Assembly: GCF_000166135.1 (NCBI RefSeq) | Contig: NC_014666.1 | Location: forward strand, 2,914,001-2,978,000 | DNA: 64,000 bases | Reading direction: 5' to 3' | From: Pseudofrankia inefficax | GTDB taxonomy: Bacteria > Actinomycetota > Actinomycetes > Frankiales > Frankiaceae | Part shown: piece after piece, positions 37,694 through 46,182 of the stretch | How the letters are laid out: each line of letters begins with the position of its first letter | How positions within the stretch are numbered: position 1 is the stretch's first letter | The notes under the pieces: generated by a model | Told to the model about the DNA's origin: nothing | The model's database searches: none | The model's input: the letters and a program-made list of their open reading frames with translations, nothing else | Position numbers and translations under genes: made by a program

Positions 37694-37733
37694 TTGGCCT
37701 GGGGTCTGAGGTCCCGGCCGTAGGGTGCGGACC

Positions 37734-38141
37734 ATGTCTGACGGTGCGCTGTCCGTGCGCGAGTTCGTGGCCGTGACGTCGAGGGCGTACCCGGTCCTGA
37801 CCATGGACGCCGACCAGTGGCACGAGGTCGGCTGTTTCTTCGACCCGATCGAGAACGTCTACGGCTACTACGAGATCGACCGCAAGGACCAGCAGGATTC
37901 GGTCGAACGCTTCTCCAGCGCGGAGGCGCTGCTCGCCGCGCGTGGCGCGGACGAGGGGGTCGCCGCCTGGGTCGCCTCATTCCGGCTCTGTCTGGAGTTC
38001 GGCGAGCGCTTCGTCTACTTTCCCGCGACCCGAACGGTGCGGCGATTCCCGGTGGCGGCGTCGACCGAGATGACCGCGCGGGAGGGACTGGCGGAACTCG
38101 ACGGCCGGCCGCTTTCATGGCTGCGCGAACAGCTGGCCTGA
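37734..38141 (+). CDS. Hypothetical protein, 135 aa
   Basis: A soluble, acidic, aromatic-rich protein starting at ATG 37734. Segments include SVREFVAVTSRAYPVL, EVGCFFDPIENVYGYYEIDR, LCLEFGERFVYFPATRTVRRF and a C-terminal GRPLSWLREQLA. Codon use and GC pattern match neighbouring genes, which argues for a real gene. I recognise no family. It stands alone between a terminator and a convergent kinase gene. Confidence 0.6.
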   Translation: MSDGALSVREFVAVTSRAYPVLTMDADQWHEVGCFFDPIENVYGYYEIDRKDQQDSVERFSSAEALLAARGADEGVAAWVASFRLCLEFGERFVYFPATRTVRRFPVAASTEMTAREGLAELDGRPLSWLREQLA

Positions 38142-38194
38142 CCTTTCGCGGGGTCGTCTCAGCTCGTGCGGTCGGCACCCGACACGGGGTCGTG

Positions 38195-39949
38195 TCATCG
38201 CCTGACCGGAGTCCTGCCGTTCATGCCGAAGTGAGGTGAGCACACCTCGGTGGTCGACTGAAGATCCGCGTGCCATACGCAGATCCACATGGTGGAGCCC
38301 CCGACCGGAATGAAGTTTGTCTTCGTGGCGCCCCACGACGCGGAGAAGGTGTAGGCCAGGGCATCGCCGCGGAACAGCTCGGCGACGCAGGACTGGGTGA
38401 GCGAGGTGTTGAGCACTCCCGCGAGCGCGCCGGAGCCGTTGTCGTCCAGCCACGCCGAACAGGTCGCGTCGTTGCCCACCCAGTAGGTGTCCGCCTCGGA
38501 GCCCGGGACCTGGGCCGGGTCGTCGCCGCCGTTGATTCCACTGATCGAGTAGGCGGTCGGGCTGACGCCGGCTTTCGGCGTCGCGCCACTCGACGTGCCG
38601 ATCGTGCCGGAACCGCTGGGCGGGATGGTCGCGTCGACGGAGCCGCCCGTCGTCACCGACGGCGGCCGCGGTTTCCCGGCCACCGGCCCGGGGTCGGGCA
38701 TCACGGTGGCGGACTTGTGCGCCTCGGGAGACCGAGGAGAGGTTCCGGGGGACATGGACGGCGCGAGGATTGCCGCCGTGGCCACCAGGATGAGCACGAC
38801 GCCGCCGACGATCCAGGCGCCGCGCTCACGCCTCCGCCGTCGCCGCCGTCGGGCCCGCGCACCGGTGGGCTGATCCGCGGGCGGCTGGGAGCCCTCCCAG
38901 GATTCCTGCGACGGTAGTTGGGGCCCTGTCGCGAAAGGCGGATCGACGAGCCTGGCCAGCGGTGGCTCCAGCGTCGCCGATCCGGCACTCGTGATGGCCG
39001 GTGGGCGAGATGCGAGAGCCTCCGGGGCAGCGGCTTGCGGCCGCCCGACCAGGGCGACGGCCGCACGGTCGGGAAGCTGGTCGGTGGCGGCCCGGATCAC
39101 GTCATCGAGATGCAGCGGCATCGGCCCGCGCGCGGCCCATCCGACGCCGAACACCGTGGTGGCCGCCGTCGCCAGTTCGAGCGCGAACGTGGCGGCGTCC
39201 GAGGGGCGGTCCGTGGGGGACTTGGCCAGCAGGCGCGACACCACCTCGACAAGCGGAGCGGCGACGCCGTCCATCGGCGGTGGCTGCCTGGTCAGCTGGT
39301 GGCTCAGCAACGCGAGCAGCGGAAGCTTCGGGTCGAACGGCAGCCGACCGGTGAACAGCCTGTACAGGACGATCCCCAGCGCGTACAGGTCGGTCCACGG
39401 CCCGAGCTGGCCGCCCTCGATCTGTTCCGGCGCCATGTAGGCCGGCGTGCCGGCGACGCCGCTCGAGGTCGTCCCCGAGCCCTCCATCAGCTTGGCCACG
39501 CCGAAGTCGGTGACCTTGAGCGTGCCGTCACTGGCGAACATGACGTTCTCGGCCTTGATATCGCGGTGCAGCACCTTGTGACGGTGCGCATGTTCAAGCG
39601 CCGCCGCGATCGCCAATGCCACCGCGCAGACCTGCTCGGGGCTCAGCACCGCCCGTTGGCCGGTCAGGGTGCCACCGGCCAGCAGTTCCATCACGACCAG
39701 GCTGAGGCCGTGGTCCTCGACGTAGTCGTAGACCCGCACGATATGCGGATGGTCCAGCCTGGCCAGCACCCGAGCCTCGGCCGCGAAACTCGCCGCGGTG
39801 CTCGTGGTCTCCATCACCTTGATAGCCACCGGCCGGCCCAGCTGACGATGCGTCCCCGCCAACACCAGTCCGAATGCCCCGGACCCAAGCTTCTCGCCCA
39901 GCACATAGCCAGGCAGCGCCTGCGTCACCCGCCCCCGGTCGACGATCAC
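38195..39949 (-). CDS. Transmembrane Ser/Thr protein kinase (PknB-like) with secreted Cys domain
   Basis: Hanks-type kinase. The glycine loop GSGAFG is near residues 22-27, catalytic Lys in VAIKVME (about 44), HRDIKAEN near 128-135, DFG near 148-150 and APEQ near 173. After about 120 Pro/Ala-rich residues, a poly-Arg stretch precedes one membrane helix (AWIVGGVVLILVATAAILAP). An extracytoplasmic domain of about 180 residues carries four cysteines (contexts ATCSAW, QSCVAE, WICVWH, EVCSPH), which could form two disulfides. It has no PASTA repeats. GTG 39949 with GGGA upstream is preferred over the TTG just before it. Length is 584 aa. Confidence 0.93.
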   Translation of the reverse strand: MIVDRGRVTQALPGYVLGEKLGSGAFGLVLAGTHRQLGRPVAIKVMETTSTAASFAAEARVLARLDHPHIVRVYDYVEDHGLSLVVMELLAGGTLTGQRAVLSPEQVCAVALAIAAALEHAHRHKVLHRDIKAENVMFASDGTLKVTDFGVAKLMEGSGTTSSGVAGTPAYMAPEQIEGGQLGPWTDLYALGIVLYRLFTGRLPFDPKLPLLALLSHQLTRQPPPMDGVAAPLVEVVSRLLAKSPTDRPSDAATFALELATAATTVFGVGWAARGPMPLHLDDVIRAATDQLPDRAAVALVGRPQAAAPEALASRPPAITSAGSATLEPPLARLVDPPFATGPQLPSQESWEGSQPPADQPTGARARRRRRRRRERGAWIVGGVVLILVATAAILAPSMSPGTSPRSPEAHKSATVMPDPGPVAGKPRPPSVTTGGSVDATIPPSGSGTIGTSSGATPKAGVSPTAYSISGINGGDDPAQVPGSEADTYWVGNDATCSAWLDDNGSGALAGVLNTSLTQSCVAELFRGDALAYTFSASWGATKTNFIPVGGSTMWICVWHADLQSTTEVCSPHFGMNGRTPVRR

Positions 39950-40080
39950 CAATCGTCCCGCAAGCTCTGTCGCCTCACATCGTCTCCACTGGGCACGATC
40001 GGGTTCGAGTCTAGTGGGCCGTCCTGAGAACCCCGCCCCGTAAAAGCGATGGCGGTCGCGGAATGCGCCGAGACCAGCAA

Positions 40081-40152
40081 GATCGCCGTTTCAGCCCTCA
40101 CGTGGTGGTAATCGCGGCGGTTTCGCGACCGTGCGAAGCCAGAACGGCGATC
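40081..40152. repeat. Miniature palindromic repeat, copy B
   Basis: A 72-bp imperfect palindrome with perfect 10-bp ends: GATCGCCGTT (40081-40090) and AACGGCGATC (40143-40152). The left arm matches 7613-7638 at 23 of 26 positions. The right end overlaps the last codon of the adjacent NERD-helicase pseudogene, so it lies at or within that gene's 3' end. See copy A at 7610-7688. Confidence 0.7.
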
Positions 40153-41596
40153 AAGCCAGCGGGCCGACCTCGCCAGCCCCGGTGTTGCCGGGCGCGGGCT
40201 CCGCTCGAATGCCTGCCCACAGGCTGTCGCGCGCCCGCGTGATGGCCACATACAGCGCCCGGCGCTCCAGCTGGGTGCGCTCGTTGTACGCCTCGGTGGA
40301 CTCGGTGACGCGGCGTGGCTCTGGAAAGCGATTGCGGTCCGGGACGCACACGTGGCCGAAGTCGAGGCTCTTGGCCCGGTGGTAGGTGCCGATCTTGACC
40401 GCCTCGCTGCCAGGTCCCACACCGCCCGGCGATGCCCGGCGAGCAGCGGGGTGCGGCGGCCGATCCGCGCCAGCTTGGCGTACTGGTCGAACGTGGTGAG
40501 CCCGCGGCCCTTGATGACGGTGCCGATCTCGTCCTTCCAGTCCGGGCCGGCCCGGAGAACCTGCGGCCCGGCAGCCGGGCCTGCGTCGGGTGCAGCCAGG
40601 TCATCCAGGACTCGATCGGCTCCCGGGCGGCGGCGTCGAGCAGCTCCTGCCAGAGCTCCTCCCGGGTCATCAACGGCTGCTGCGCCGGCTGCCCTCGGCC
40701 CTGCGCGGGCGCGACCTCGACCTCGACCTCGATCGACGGCGTCCAGCCCGCCGGGGTGGCCGTCGTGGGCTCTGGTTCCGGCCTCGGCGTGGTGCGCCTC
40801 GCCTCGACCCGACCCGGGTGGACCGTCGGCGTCACCGGCCGCGGCGTGGCCGCCGTCCGAGGCCGAACGGGCTGGGTCGCCACGGCCTGCGCGCGCGGCA
40901 TCGGCTGGCAGCCCTGCTCCAGGCGGCCAGCAGGCGCTCCACGATCTCCGGCTCCAGGCGGGCGCCACGGGGGACGACCTCGCGAACCAGGTCGTCCTCG
41001 CCGATCACGAGCACCCGGTCGAGGGCCGCCCTGATGTTGCGCCGACCGGCGAGAACGAGCAGTGGAATCACCTCGGTCGGTGGCAGGCCCGCCTCGGCCA
41101 GCACCTCCTCCACGGCGACCGTCTGCCTGACCAGCTTGCCCAGCTCGTCGTCGGCGTCAGCGTCGCCCCGCCACAGCCGTCCGTCGCGGACGCTCGCCTC
41201 CCGCCAGTTCTTCACGTCGATGACGAAGACCCCGCCGGGCCCGACCAGAATCACGTCGATGTTCGCGCGGCGGCTTCCGGGCCACTGCCGGTCCGGGAGT
41301 ACATGCCAGCCCGCGTCGTCCATCCCGACCAGCACGCGTGTCACGTTCTGCTCGCCCCGCCCGCCGGCCGTCCAGTTCCCGTGATGACGACGGAGCTGCT
41401 TCAGGAGGTCGTTGAGCTGCAGAATCTGGCGCTGAATTCCGTCGATCTCGTCGGCGAGCTGGGCGGCCCTGGCCAGGGCCGATGGTTGCGGTAGGTAATC
41501 GCCGCTTTCCGCCGCCGGAATTGCCGACCTGTGGCCACTCGACTCGGCGGAGCGACCGACACGCGATCCGGTCGCGGCCACGTCACCCCCTCGCAT
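40151..41596 (-). pseudogene. Remnant of a NERD-domain superfamily 1 (UvrD/Rep-like) helicase
   Basis: The 5' part (41596 to about 40910) encodes an intact NERD nuclease-related domain: GRGEQNVTRVLVGM, RRANIDVILVGPGGVFVIDVKNW. The frame then shifts. A second frame gives a Pro-rich linker and WMTWLHPTQARLPGRRFSGPAR, the segment just before Walker A in such helicases. Walker A itself is missing. A third frame gives DWKDEIGTVIKGRGLTTFDQYAKLARIGRRTPL. A fourth segment (40420-40151) gives the helicase C-terminus: VKIGTYHRAKSLDFGHVCVP and RRALYVAITRARDSLWAG. At least three frame changes and two internal deletions make it non-functional as a helicase. The NERD part alone could still be translated. 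Confidence 0.85.
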
Positions 41597-41844
41597 CGAG
41601 CCATCAGAATCATAGGGCGATGCCGTTGGGCGAATCCCGGTTTCTGCTCACCAGGCCAGATTCAACGTGCTAGGCGGACGGAAGTGTCAGTAAGTCAGCC
41701 GGGGCCTCTTCCGCGAATATCGACTCCACATTCGTTCGTATGTTCGAATTCGGGATGGTGGCAGCAGGCGCTCGACCTTGGTCGTCATCCGTGGCGCGGC
41801 GAAAGCAGAGGCCGCCTGGCTCTCCCATCTGCGAGGATTGGGCC

Positions 41845-42237
41845 ATGGACGAGACGCGCGCCGCGACGGCGACACGCGAGGCCGTCGACGCGCTCCGCCA
41901 GGCAGGCGCCCGGTTCGCCTACCTGCACGGCAGCTATGCCGTCGGGCGCCAGCAGTCGGACTCTGACATCGACATCGCCGCCTACTTCGGCGGACCGGTG
42001 CCTCCGAACTCGTTCGACATCCTCCTGCCGACCGGAGTCGACCTCCTCGTCCTCGACAAGGCACCGCTCGAACTGGCCGGCCGGGTCGCGGCCGGTGGGC
42101 GGCTCCTCTTCGAGGAGGACCGGGCCGCCCGGGTCCACTGGGAGGCGATGACGAGAAAGATCTACTTCGACGAACTCCCGCGGATCACGCGCGCGCACCG
42201 CGAGTTCGTCGCTGCCCTGCTGAGCAGGAGCGCCTAG
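41845..42237 (+). CDS. mntA: MntA-type nucleotidyltransferase antitoxin
   Basis: A 130-aa minimal nucleotidyltransferase. The catalytic motif GSX10DXD is exact: GSYAVGRQQSDSDID, near residues 34-48. In characterised MntA-HepT systems this enzyme adenylylates a tyrosine of the HepT RNase toxin to silence it. The ATG at 41845 follows GAGG. The frame is open further upstream, but that part lacks homology-like sequence. The adjacent HepT gene begins 3 bp downstream but is disrupted, so this antitoxin may now be an orphan. Confidence 0.85.
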   Translation: MDETRAATATREAVDALRQAGARFAYLHGSYAVGRQQSDSDIDIAAYFGGPVPPNSFDILLPTGVDLLVLDKAPLELAGRVAAGGRLLFEEDRAARVHWEAMTRKIYFDELPRITRAHREFVAALLSRSA

Positions 42238-42240
42238 CCG

Positions 42241-42499
42241 ATGGTCGACGAGGCCCGGGTGCAACGCCTGCTCCGCGCGATCACCGATGACCTGTCGGTT
42301 CTCGGCCGAGAGTCGGACGCCGATGACGGCCGCCGGGCAGACCCGATCTGGCTACGAGGCAGTCGGCTTCAGAAATGTCCTCGTCCACGACTACATCCAG
42401 GTCGACGACGACATCGTCACTGGCCGCCTGAAAGACCTCGGCGACCTAGAGGACTTCGTTCGGTCAATTGCGCGCTACCTGGCCGGCGCGGAGGCATGA
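42241..42499 (+). pseudogene. HepT toxin remnant with internal deletion and frameshift
   Basis: The N-terminus reads MVDEARVQRLLRAITDDLSVL in frame 1. After about residue 25 the frame fails, and the C-terminal HepT signature continues in another frame: GFRNVLVHDYIQVDDDIV and DLEDFVRSIARYL. RNVLVHDY is the RX4HXY motif with catalytic Arg/His and the modified Tyr. The total of 259 bp is about 150 bp short of a full HepT gene of roughly 130-140 codons. The toxin is therefore very probably inactive. Confidence 0.82.
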
Positions 42500-42536
42500 C
42501 CCTTCTCGGGTAGAGGATTTCGCATTCGGCCAAACC

Positions 42537-43880
42537 TCAGCAGTCGCGTAGGAGCCGGTCGAGAACGCGGGTGCCGAACACGAGGGCGTCGACCGGCACG
42601 CGTTCGTTCACGCCGTGGAAAAGGGCGGTGAAGTCGAGTTCCGGTGGGAGCCGCAGCGGGGCGAAGCCGAAGTGGCGGATGCCGAGCCGGGCGAAGGACT
42701 TCGCGTCGGTGCCGGCGGAGAGCATGTAGGGCAGCAGCCGAGCCCCCGGGTCCTCGCCGGCGATCGCCCGGGCCATCGCGTCGACCAACGCTCCGTCGAA
42801 GCTGGTGTGTACGGCGGGCAGCGTGTCCCAGACGGCCTCGATGTCGGGGCCGAGGACGTCGACCAGCTCGCGCGCCAGCGCCGCCTCCCGGCCGGGCAGG
42901 AAACGGGCGTCGACGGTCGCTTCCGCCACCGACGGCACCACGTTCGACCGATAACCGGCATGGAACAGGGTGACGTTGGCGGTGTCGCGCAGTGCGGCAC
43001 CGATCAGCCTGGACAGGTTCCCGAGCCGGTCGACCGCGGCCTGTGGATCGCCCTCGTCGAAGGGGACGCCGGTGAGGTCCGCCACGCCCTCGAGGAACTC
43101 TCGGACGGGATCGGTCAGGATCAGTGGGAAGCGGTGCGCGTCCAGCCGGGCGACGGCCGCGGCCAGCTTCGCGATGGCGTTGTCGTCATGCAGCATCGCG
43201 CCGTGCCCGGCCGTGCCGCGGGCGGCCAGCCGCAGCCACATCGAGCCCTTTTCCGCGGTCTCGACCAGGTAGGCCCGGACGGGGTCGGCCGGCCCGCCGC
43301 CGGCCCGGTCACCGGGGAGGGTGACGGAGAACCCGCCGACCTCGCCGATCGCCTCGGTCACGCCCTCGAACAGGTCCGGGCGATGCTCCACGAGCCAACG
43401 GGCCCCTAGGATGCCGCCGGCCTCCTCGTCCGCGAGGAACGCGAAGACCAGGTCTCGGGGCGGGACGACACCCTCACGGCGGAACCGACGGGCCACGGCG
43501 AGCGTCATCGCGACCATGCCCTTCATGTCGACGGCGCCACGCCCCCAGACGTACCCGTCCGTCACCTCGCCGGAGAACGGATGAACCGTCCACTCTCCCG
43601 CGTCGGCCGGGACAACGTCCAGGTGGCCGTGCACCAGCAGCGCGCCGCGCGCCGGGTCCGCGCCCGGCAGGCGGGCGATCACGTTGCCGCGGCCACGGGC
43701 GCCCGACTCCACGAGGATCGGCTCGTATCCGGCCTCCACCAGCTTCTCGGCGACGTACTCCGCCGCCCCCCGCTCGGTCCCGGGCAGGTCCGGGTCGCCG
43801 AGGTTGGTGGTGTCGATGGCGATCAGCTCGCTGGCCAGCGTCACCACCTCGACGCATGGGTCGATGACCGGATCGGTCAA
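42537..43880 (-). CDS. M20-family metallopeptidase
   Basis: Dinuclear zinc amidohydrolase/peptidase of 447 aa. Metal ligands are visible in LVHGHLDVVP (84-90) and GRGAVDMKG (D118), with the general-base pair in LADEEAGG (151-153). A dimerisation domain follows, and a C-terminal His lies in ALFHGVNERVP. The start is TTG at 43880, overlapping the stop of the upstream aminotransferase-like gene (TTGA), a coupled arrangement. The substrate is unknown; M20 enzymes range from dipeptidases to deacylases. Confidence 0.9.
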   Translation of the reverse strand: MTDPVIDPCVEVVTLASELIAIDTTNLGDPDLPGTERGAAEYVAEKLVEAGYEPILVESGARGRGNVIARLPGADPARGALLVHGHLDVVPADAGEWTVHPFSGEVTDGYVWGRGAVDMKGMVAMTLAVARRFRREGVVPPRDLVFAFLADEEAGGILGARWLVEHRPDLFEGVTEAIGEVGGFSVTLPGDRAGGGPADPVRAYLVETAEKGSMWLRLAARGTAGHGAMLHDDNAIAKLAAAVARLDAHRFPLILTDPVREFLEGVADLTGVPFDEGDPQAAVDRLGNLSRLIGAALRDTANVTLFHAGYRSNVVPSVAEATVDARFLPGREAALARELVDVLGPDIEAVWDTLPAVHTSFDGALVDAMARAIAGEDPGARLLPYMLSAGTDAKSFARLGIRHFGFAPLRLPPELDFTALFHGVNERVPVDALVFGTRVLDRLLRDC

Positions 43881-45142
43881 CGTTCGGCCCGGGCACGGGC
43901 GCCGTCGAAGTAGTCCCGCAGCGCCGAGAGCAGCCGGTCGACGTCGCCGTCATCGTTGTACGGAGCGAGCCCGAGCCGCAGGCCGCCGGTGTCGCCGAGT
44001 CCGAGCCGACGGGAGGCCTCGTAGGCGTAGAAGGAGCCTGCTGGGGCGTTGACCCCACGTTTGCCGAGGAAGGCCCGGATGTCCTGTGGATCCTGGCCCT
44101 CGAAGGTCGCCAGGAGAGTGGGCGTCCGGCGGGCCGCTCTGGACCAGAGCCTGGTCCCAGGCAGCCCGGACAACCCTTCCTCGATCCGCCGGCGCAGACC
44201 GTCCTCGTGGGCCTCCAGCGCCGCCATCGAGGCACGGAGCCTCGCGCGGCGGTCCGCCCCCGGTCCGGCCGCGGCGGGGGCCAGGTCGGCGAGGAAGTCG
44301 ACAGCCGCTGTCGTACCCGCCATCAGCTCGTAGGGGAGGGTTCCCAGCTCGAATCGCTCGGGGACGGCGTCGGTCGCCGGCAGCAGCTTGTCGGGGTCGA
44401 GCTGTTCGAGAATCTCCGGCCTGCCGTAGGTGACGCCGCAGTGGGGGCCGAGGAACTTGTAGGGCGAGCAGGCGTAGAAGTCCGCGCCGAGCGCCGGGAC
44501 GTCCACCGCGCGATGCGCCGAGTAGTGCACGCCGTCGACGTGCAGCCACGCTCCGACCGCGTGGACGACCTGCCTGATCGCGGCGATGTCGGGCGTGGTG
44601 CCGATCAGGTTGGAGGCCGCCGTGACGGCGACCAGCCGGGTGGCGGGGGAGAGGACCCGCTCGATGTGATCCGGCGTGAGTTCGCCCGCCTCGGGGTCGA
44701 AGTCGGCGAAACGGACTGTCGCCCCGACCGCCCGCGCTGCGAGCACCCAGGGCCGGACGTTGCCGTCGTGGTCGAGCCGGGTGACGACCACCTCGTCGCC
44801 CGGCCCCCACCGCTTCGCGAGCGTGCGAGCGAGGTCCATCGTGTTCTGGGTCATGCTGCGGCCGAAGATCACGCCGTTCGGCTCGACCTGGAGGAAGTCG
44901 GCGAGAGCGGCCCGGCAGGCGACGACGGCATCCTCGGCGTTCCGCTCGGCGAGCGTCGCCGTGCCACGGTTGGCCAGCGGATGGGTCAACGTGTCGTAGA
45001 CCGTCCGCGCCACGACCTCGGGGGTCTGCGAGCCACCCGGACCGTCGAAGTGGGCTGCGCCGGCGGCCAGCGCCGGGAACCGGGCGCGGACCGCCGCGAC
45101 GTCGTAGCCGGCGGCGGTCTGAGTGCTCTTGGGCTCAGTCAT
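43877..45142 (-). CDS. Class V aminotransferase, cysteine desulfurase-like
   Basis: PLP enzyme of 421 aa. The PLP lysine is K229 in CSPYKFLGPHCG, and D203/H206 in HVDGVHYSAH are the cofactor contacts. NRGTATLAERNAED near the start is typical of the TIGR01976-type cysteine desulfurase-like group. No scaffold protein or Fe-S genes are nearby, so a role in Fe-S assembly is unproven. It shares an operon with the M20 peptidase, which suggests turnover of a small sulfur- or amino-acid conjugate; that is inference. Confidence 0.87.
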   Translation of the reverse strand: MTEPKSTQTAAGYDVAAVRARFPALAAGAAHFDGPGGSQTPEVVARTVYDTLTHPLANRGTATLAERNAEDAVVACRAALADFLQVEPNGVIFGRSMTQNTMDLARTLAKRWGPGDEVVVTRLDHDGNVRPWVLAARAVGATVRFADFDPEAGELTPDHIERVLSPATRLVAVTAASNLIGTTPDIAAIRQVVHAVGAWLHVDGVHYSAHRAVDVPALGADFYACSPYKFLGPHCGVTYGRPEILEQLDPDKLLPATDAVPERFELGTLPYELMAGTTAAVDFLADLAPAAAGPGADRRARLRASMAALEAHEDGLRRRIEEGLSGLPGTRLWSRAARRTPTLLATFEGQDPQDIRAFLGKRGVNAPAGSFYAYEASRRLGLGDTGGLRLGLAPYNDDGDVDRLLSALRDYFDGARARAER

Positions 45143-45429
45143 CCCCGCAAGCCTGCCAGCGGCGCGCCGCGAGCGCTCTGAGCGCCCCGAGCGACCGCGG
45201 CCCGGACCTCGTGGGAAAGCCCACCAATGCCGTCGACATTATTGAGTGCTGTAATCCGCGCGTGCGAGCTGGGATGGATTCCAGGCGACGTGTCTTTCGG
45301 GGCTGTTGCCGGCCGGCGCCCGTGATTACCGCGTGCTTCAGTCCGGGCGGCACGAAGGCGGTGGCATCCAGGATGCCACCGCCCCGAACGTGCTCTGTAC
45401 GCGCCCTGTTCGTGCTCGGTGCAGGTCCG
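45143..45429. other. Intergenic region, aminotransferase/copper protein
   Basis: This 287-bp gap holds the promoter of the minus-strand aminotransferase-peptidase operon and the 3' end region of the Cys-rich gene. No supported gene or clear promoter is seen. Confidence 0.5.
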
Positions 45430-45783
45430 TTACTTCGCCGCCGCCAGCTTCCGGCACGCGGCCGCGGCCCTGCGGCACGCCTCCGCGCAGGCCTTCATCT
45501 GGCTGTCAGCGGGCATCTTGGCGCACATGTCGGCGCACTGGGCGCACATGTCCGCGCACATGCGGCACATCTCCCGCATGCTGTCCGAGTCCCGCATGAT
45601 CATGTCGGCGCACATGCCGCAGGTGTCGCTGCAGTCCAGGAGCATTCGTATCAGGGCGGCGTCCATCATCTTCCCACCCTGGCGCATACAGTAATCCATG
45701 GTGCTGCGACAGGTCGAGCGGGCGTCGATGCAGGAGTCAATGCAATCCTGCATCTCGGCGGTACGCACAGAAAGAGTGGTCAC
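45430..45783 (-). CDS. Cys-rich four-helix-bundle copper-storage-like protein
   Basis: The GTG at 45783 follows GAGGAG by 7 nt and gives a 117-aa protein with 15 cysteines and many methionines, all in helical spacing (CX3C and CX2C, for example MQDCIDSCIDARSTC, MCRMCADMCAQCADMC). This is the pattern of DUF326/Csp proteins, which load Cu(I) into a four-helix core. No signal peptide is present, so it would be the cytosolic type. No histidines are present. A role in copper buffering is inferred from family. Confidence 0.88.
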   Translation of the reverse strand: MTTLSVRTAEMQDCIDSCIDARSTCRSTMDYCMRQGGKMMDAALIRMLLDCSDTCGMCADMIMRDSDSMREMCRMCADMCAQCADMCAKMPADSQMKACAEACRRAAAACRKLAAAK

Positions 45784-46182
45784 TGCGGCTCTCCTCGCGG
45801 GAAGAATGCTCGTCAAAACAGCCAGAGCGCGACCGGCGGTGCGTCTTTCCGATCCCCAGATGATCTTCGCGTGCGGCAAATCAACCGTAGCACCGCGTGA
45901 TAGTGCGGGCAACGGGCGGTAAAGTGATCAGGATTGGTCGTCGTCAATTGACGATCCGAGCTGCCGGATCATGATCGAGACCTGCTCGTCATAGGCCCGT
46001 ACGCCGGCAGCAGCGGTTAAACGCGAATTCTTCCAGTTTCTTCGAGCCTGCCCGAGATGGGCCGGGTCGCCCGTCAGTGGCCCTCGGAAAGAGATAACCA
46101 GGGGGAGTGGCGGCCGGGGAGAGCATCCGGTGCCGCGCGGTCGGCTGGGTGCGGCGACGCGAGCGTTGGCAGGGCCAATAAC
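45784..46182. other. Divergent regulatory region with palindromes
   Basis: About 400 bp between divergent genes, noticeably AT-richer. It contains a perfect 14-bp palindrome (listed separately), plus GATCATGATC near 45965-45974. No short gene is supported. Confidence 0.6.
45941..45954. promoter_or_regulatory. Perfect 14-bp palindrome, candidate operator
   Basis: TCGTCAATTGACGA is self-complementary across all 14 bases. It lies in the divergent space between the copper-storage-like gene (158 bp away) and the flavodoxin-like gene (229 bp away). A regulator binding site is plausible; neither its regulator nor its target is known. Confidence 0.5.

Noticed and set aside
39995-40020. tRNA-like T-loop (GGGTTCGAGTC)
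   Set aside because: The flanking bases do not form a T-stem, and no acceptor or anticodon arm can be drawn around it.
40151-41596. Functional nuclease-helicase defence gene
   Set aside because: Walker A is missing and at least three frame changes interrupt the coding sequence, so it is listed as a pseudogene.
41732-41747. Possible LexA/SOS box (TCGTTCGTATGTTCGA) upstream of mntA
   Set aside because: The right half fits the actinobacterial half-site, but the left half is TCGTTC rather than TCGAAC, so the halves are not inverted repeats.
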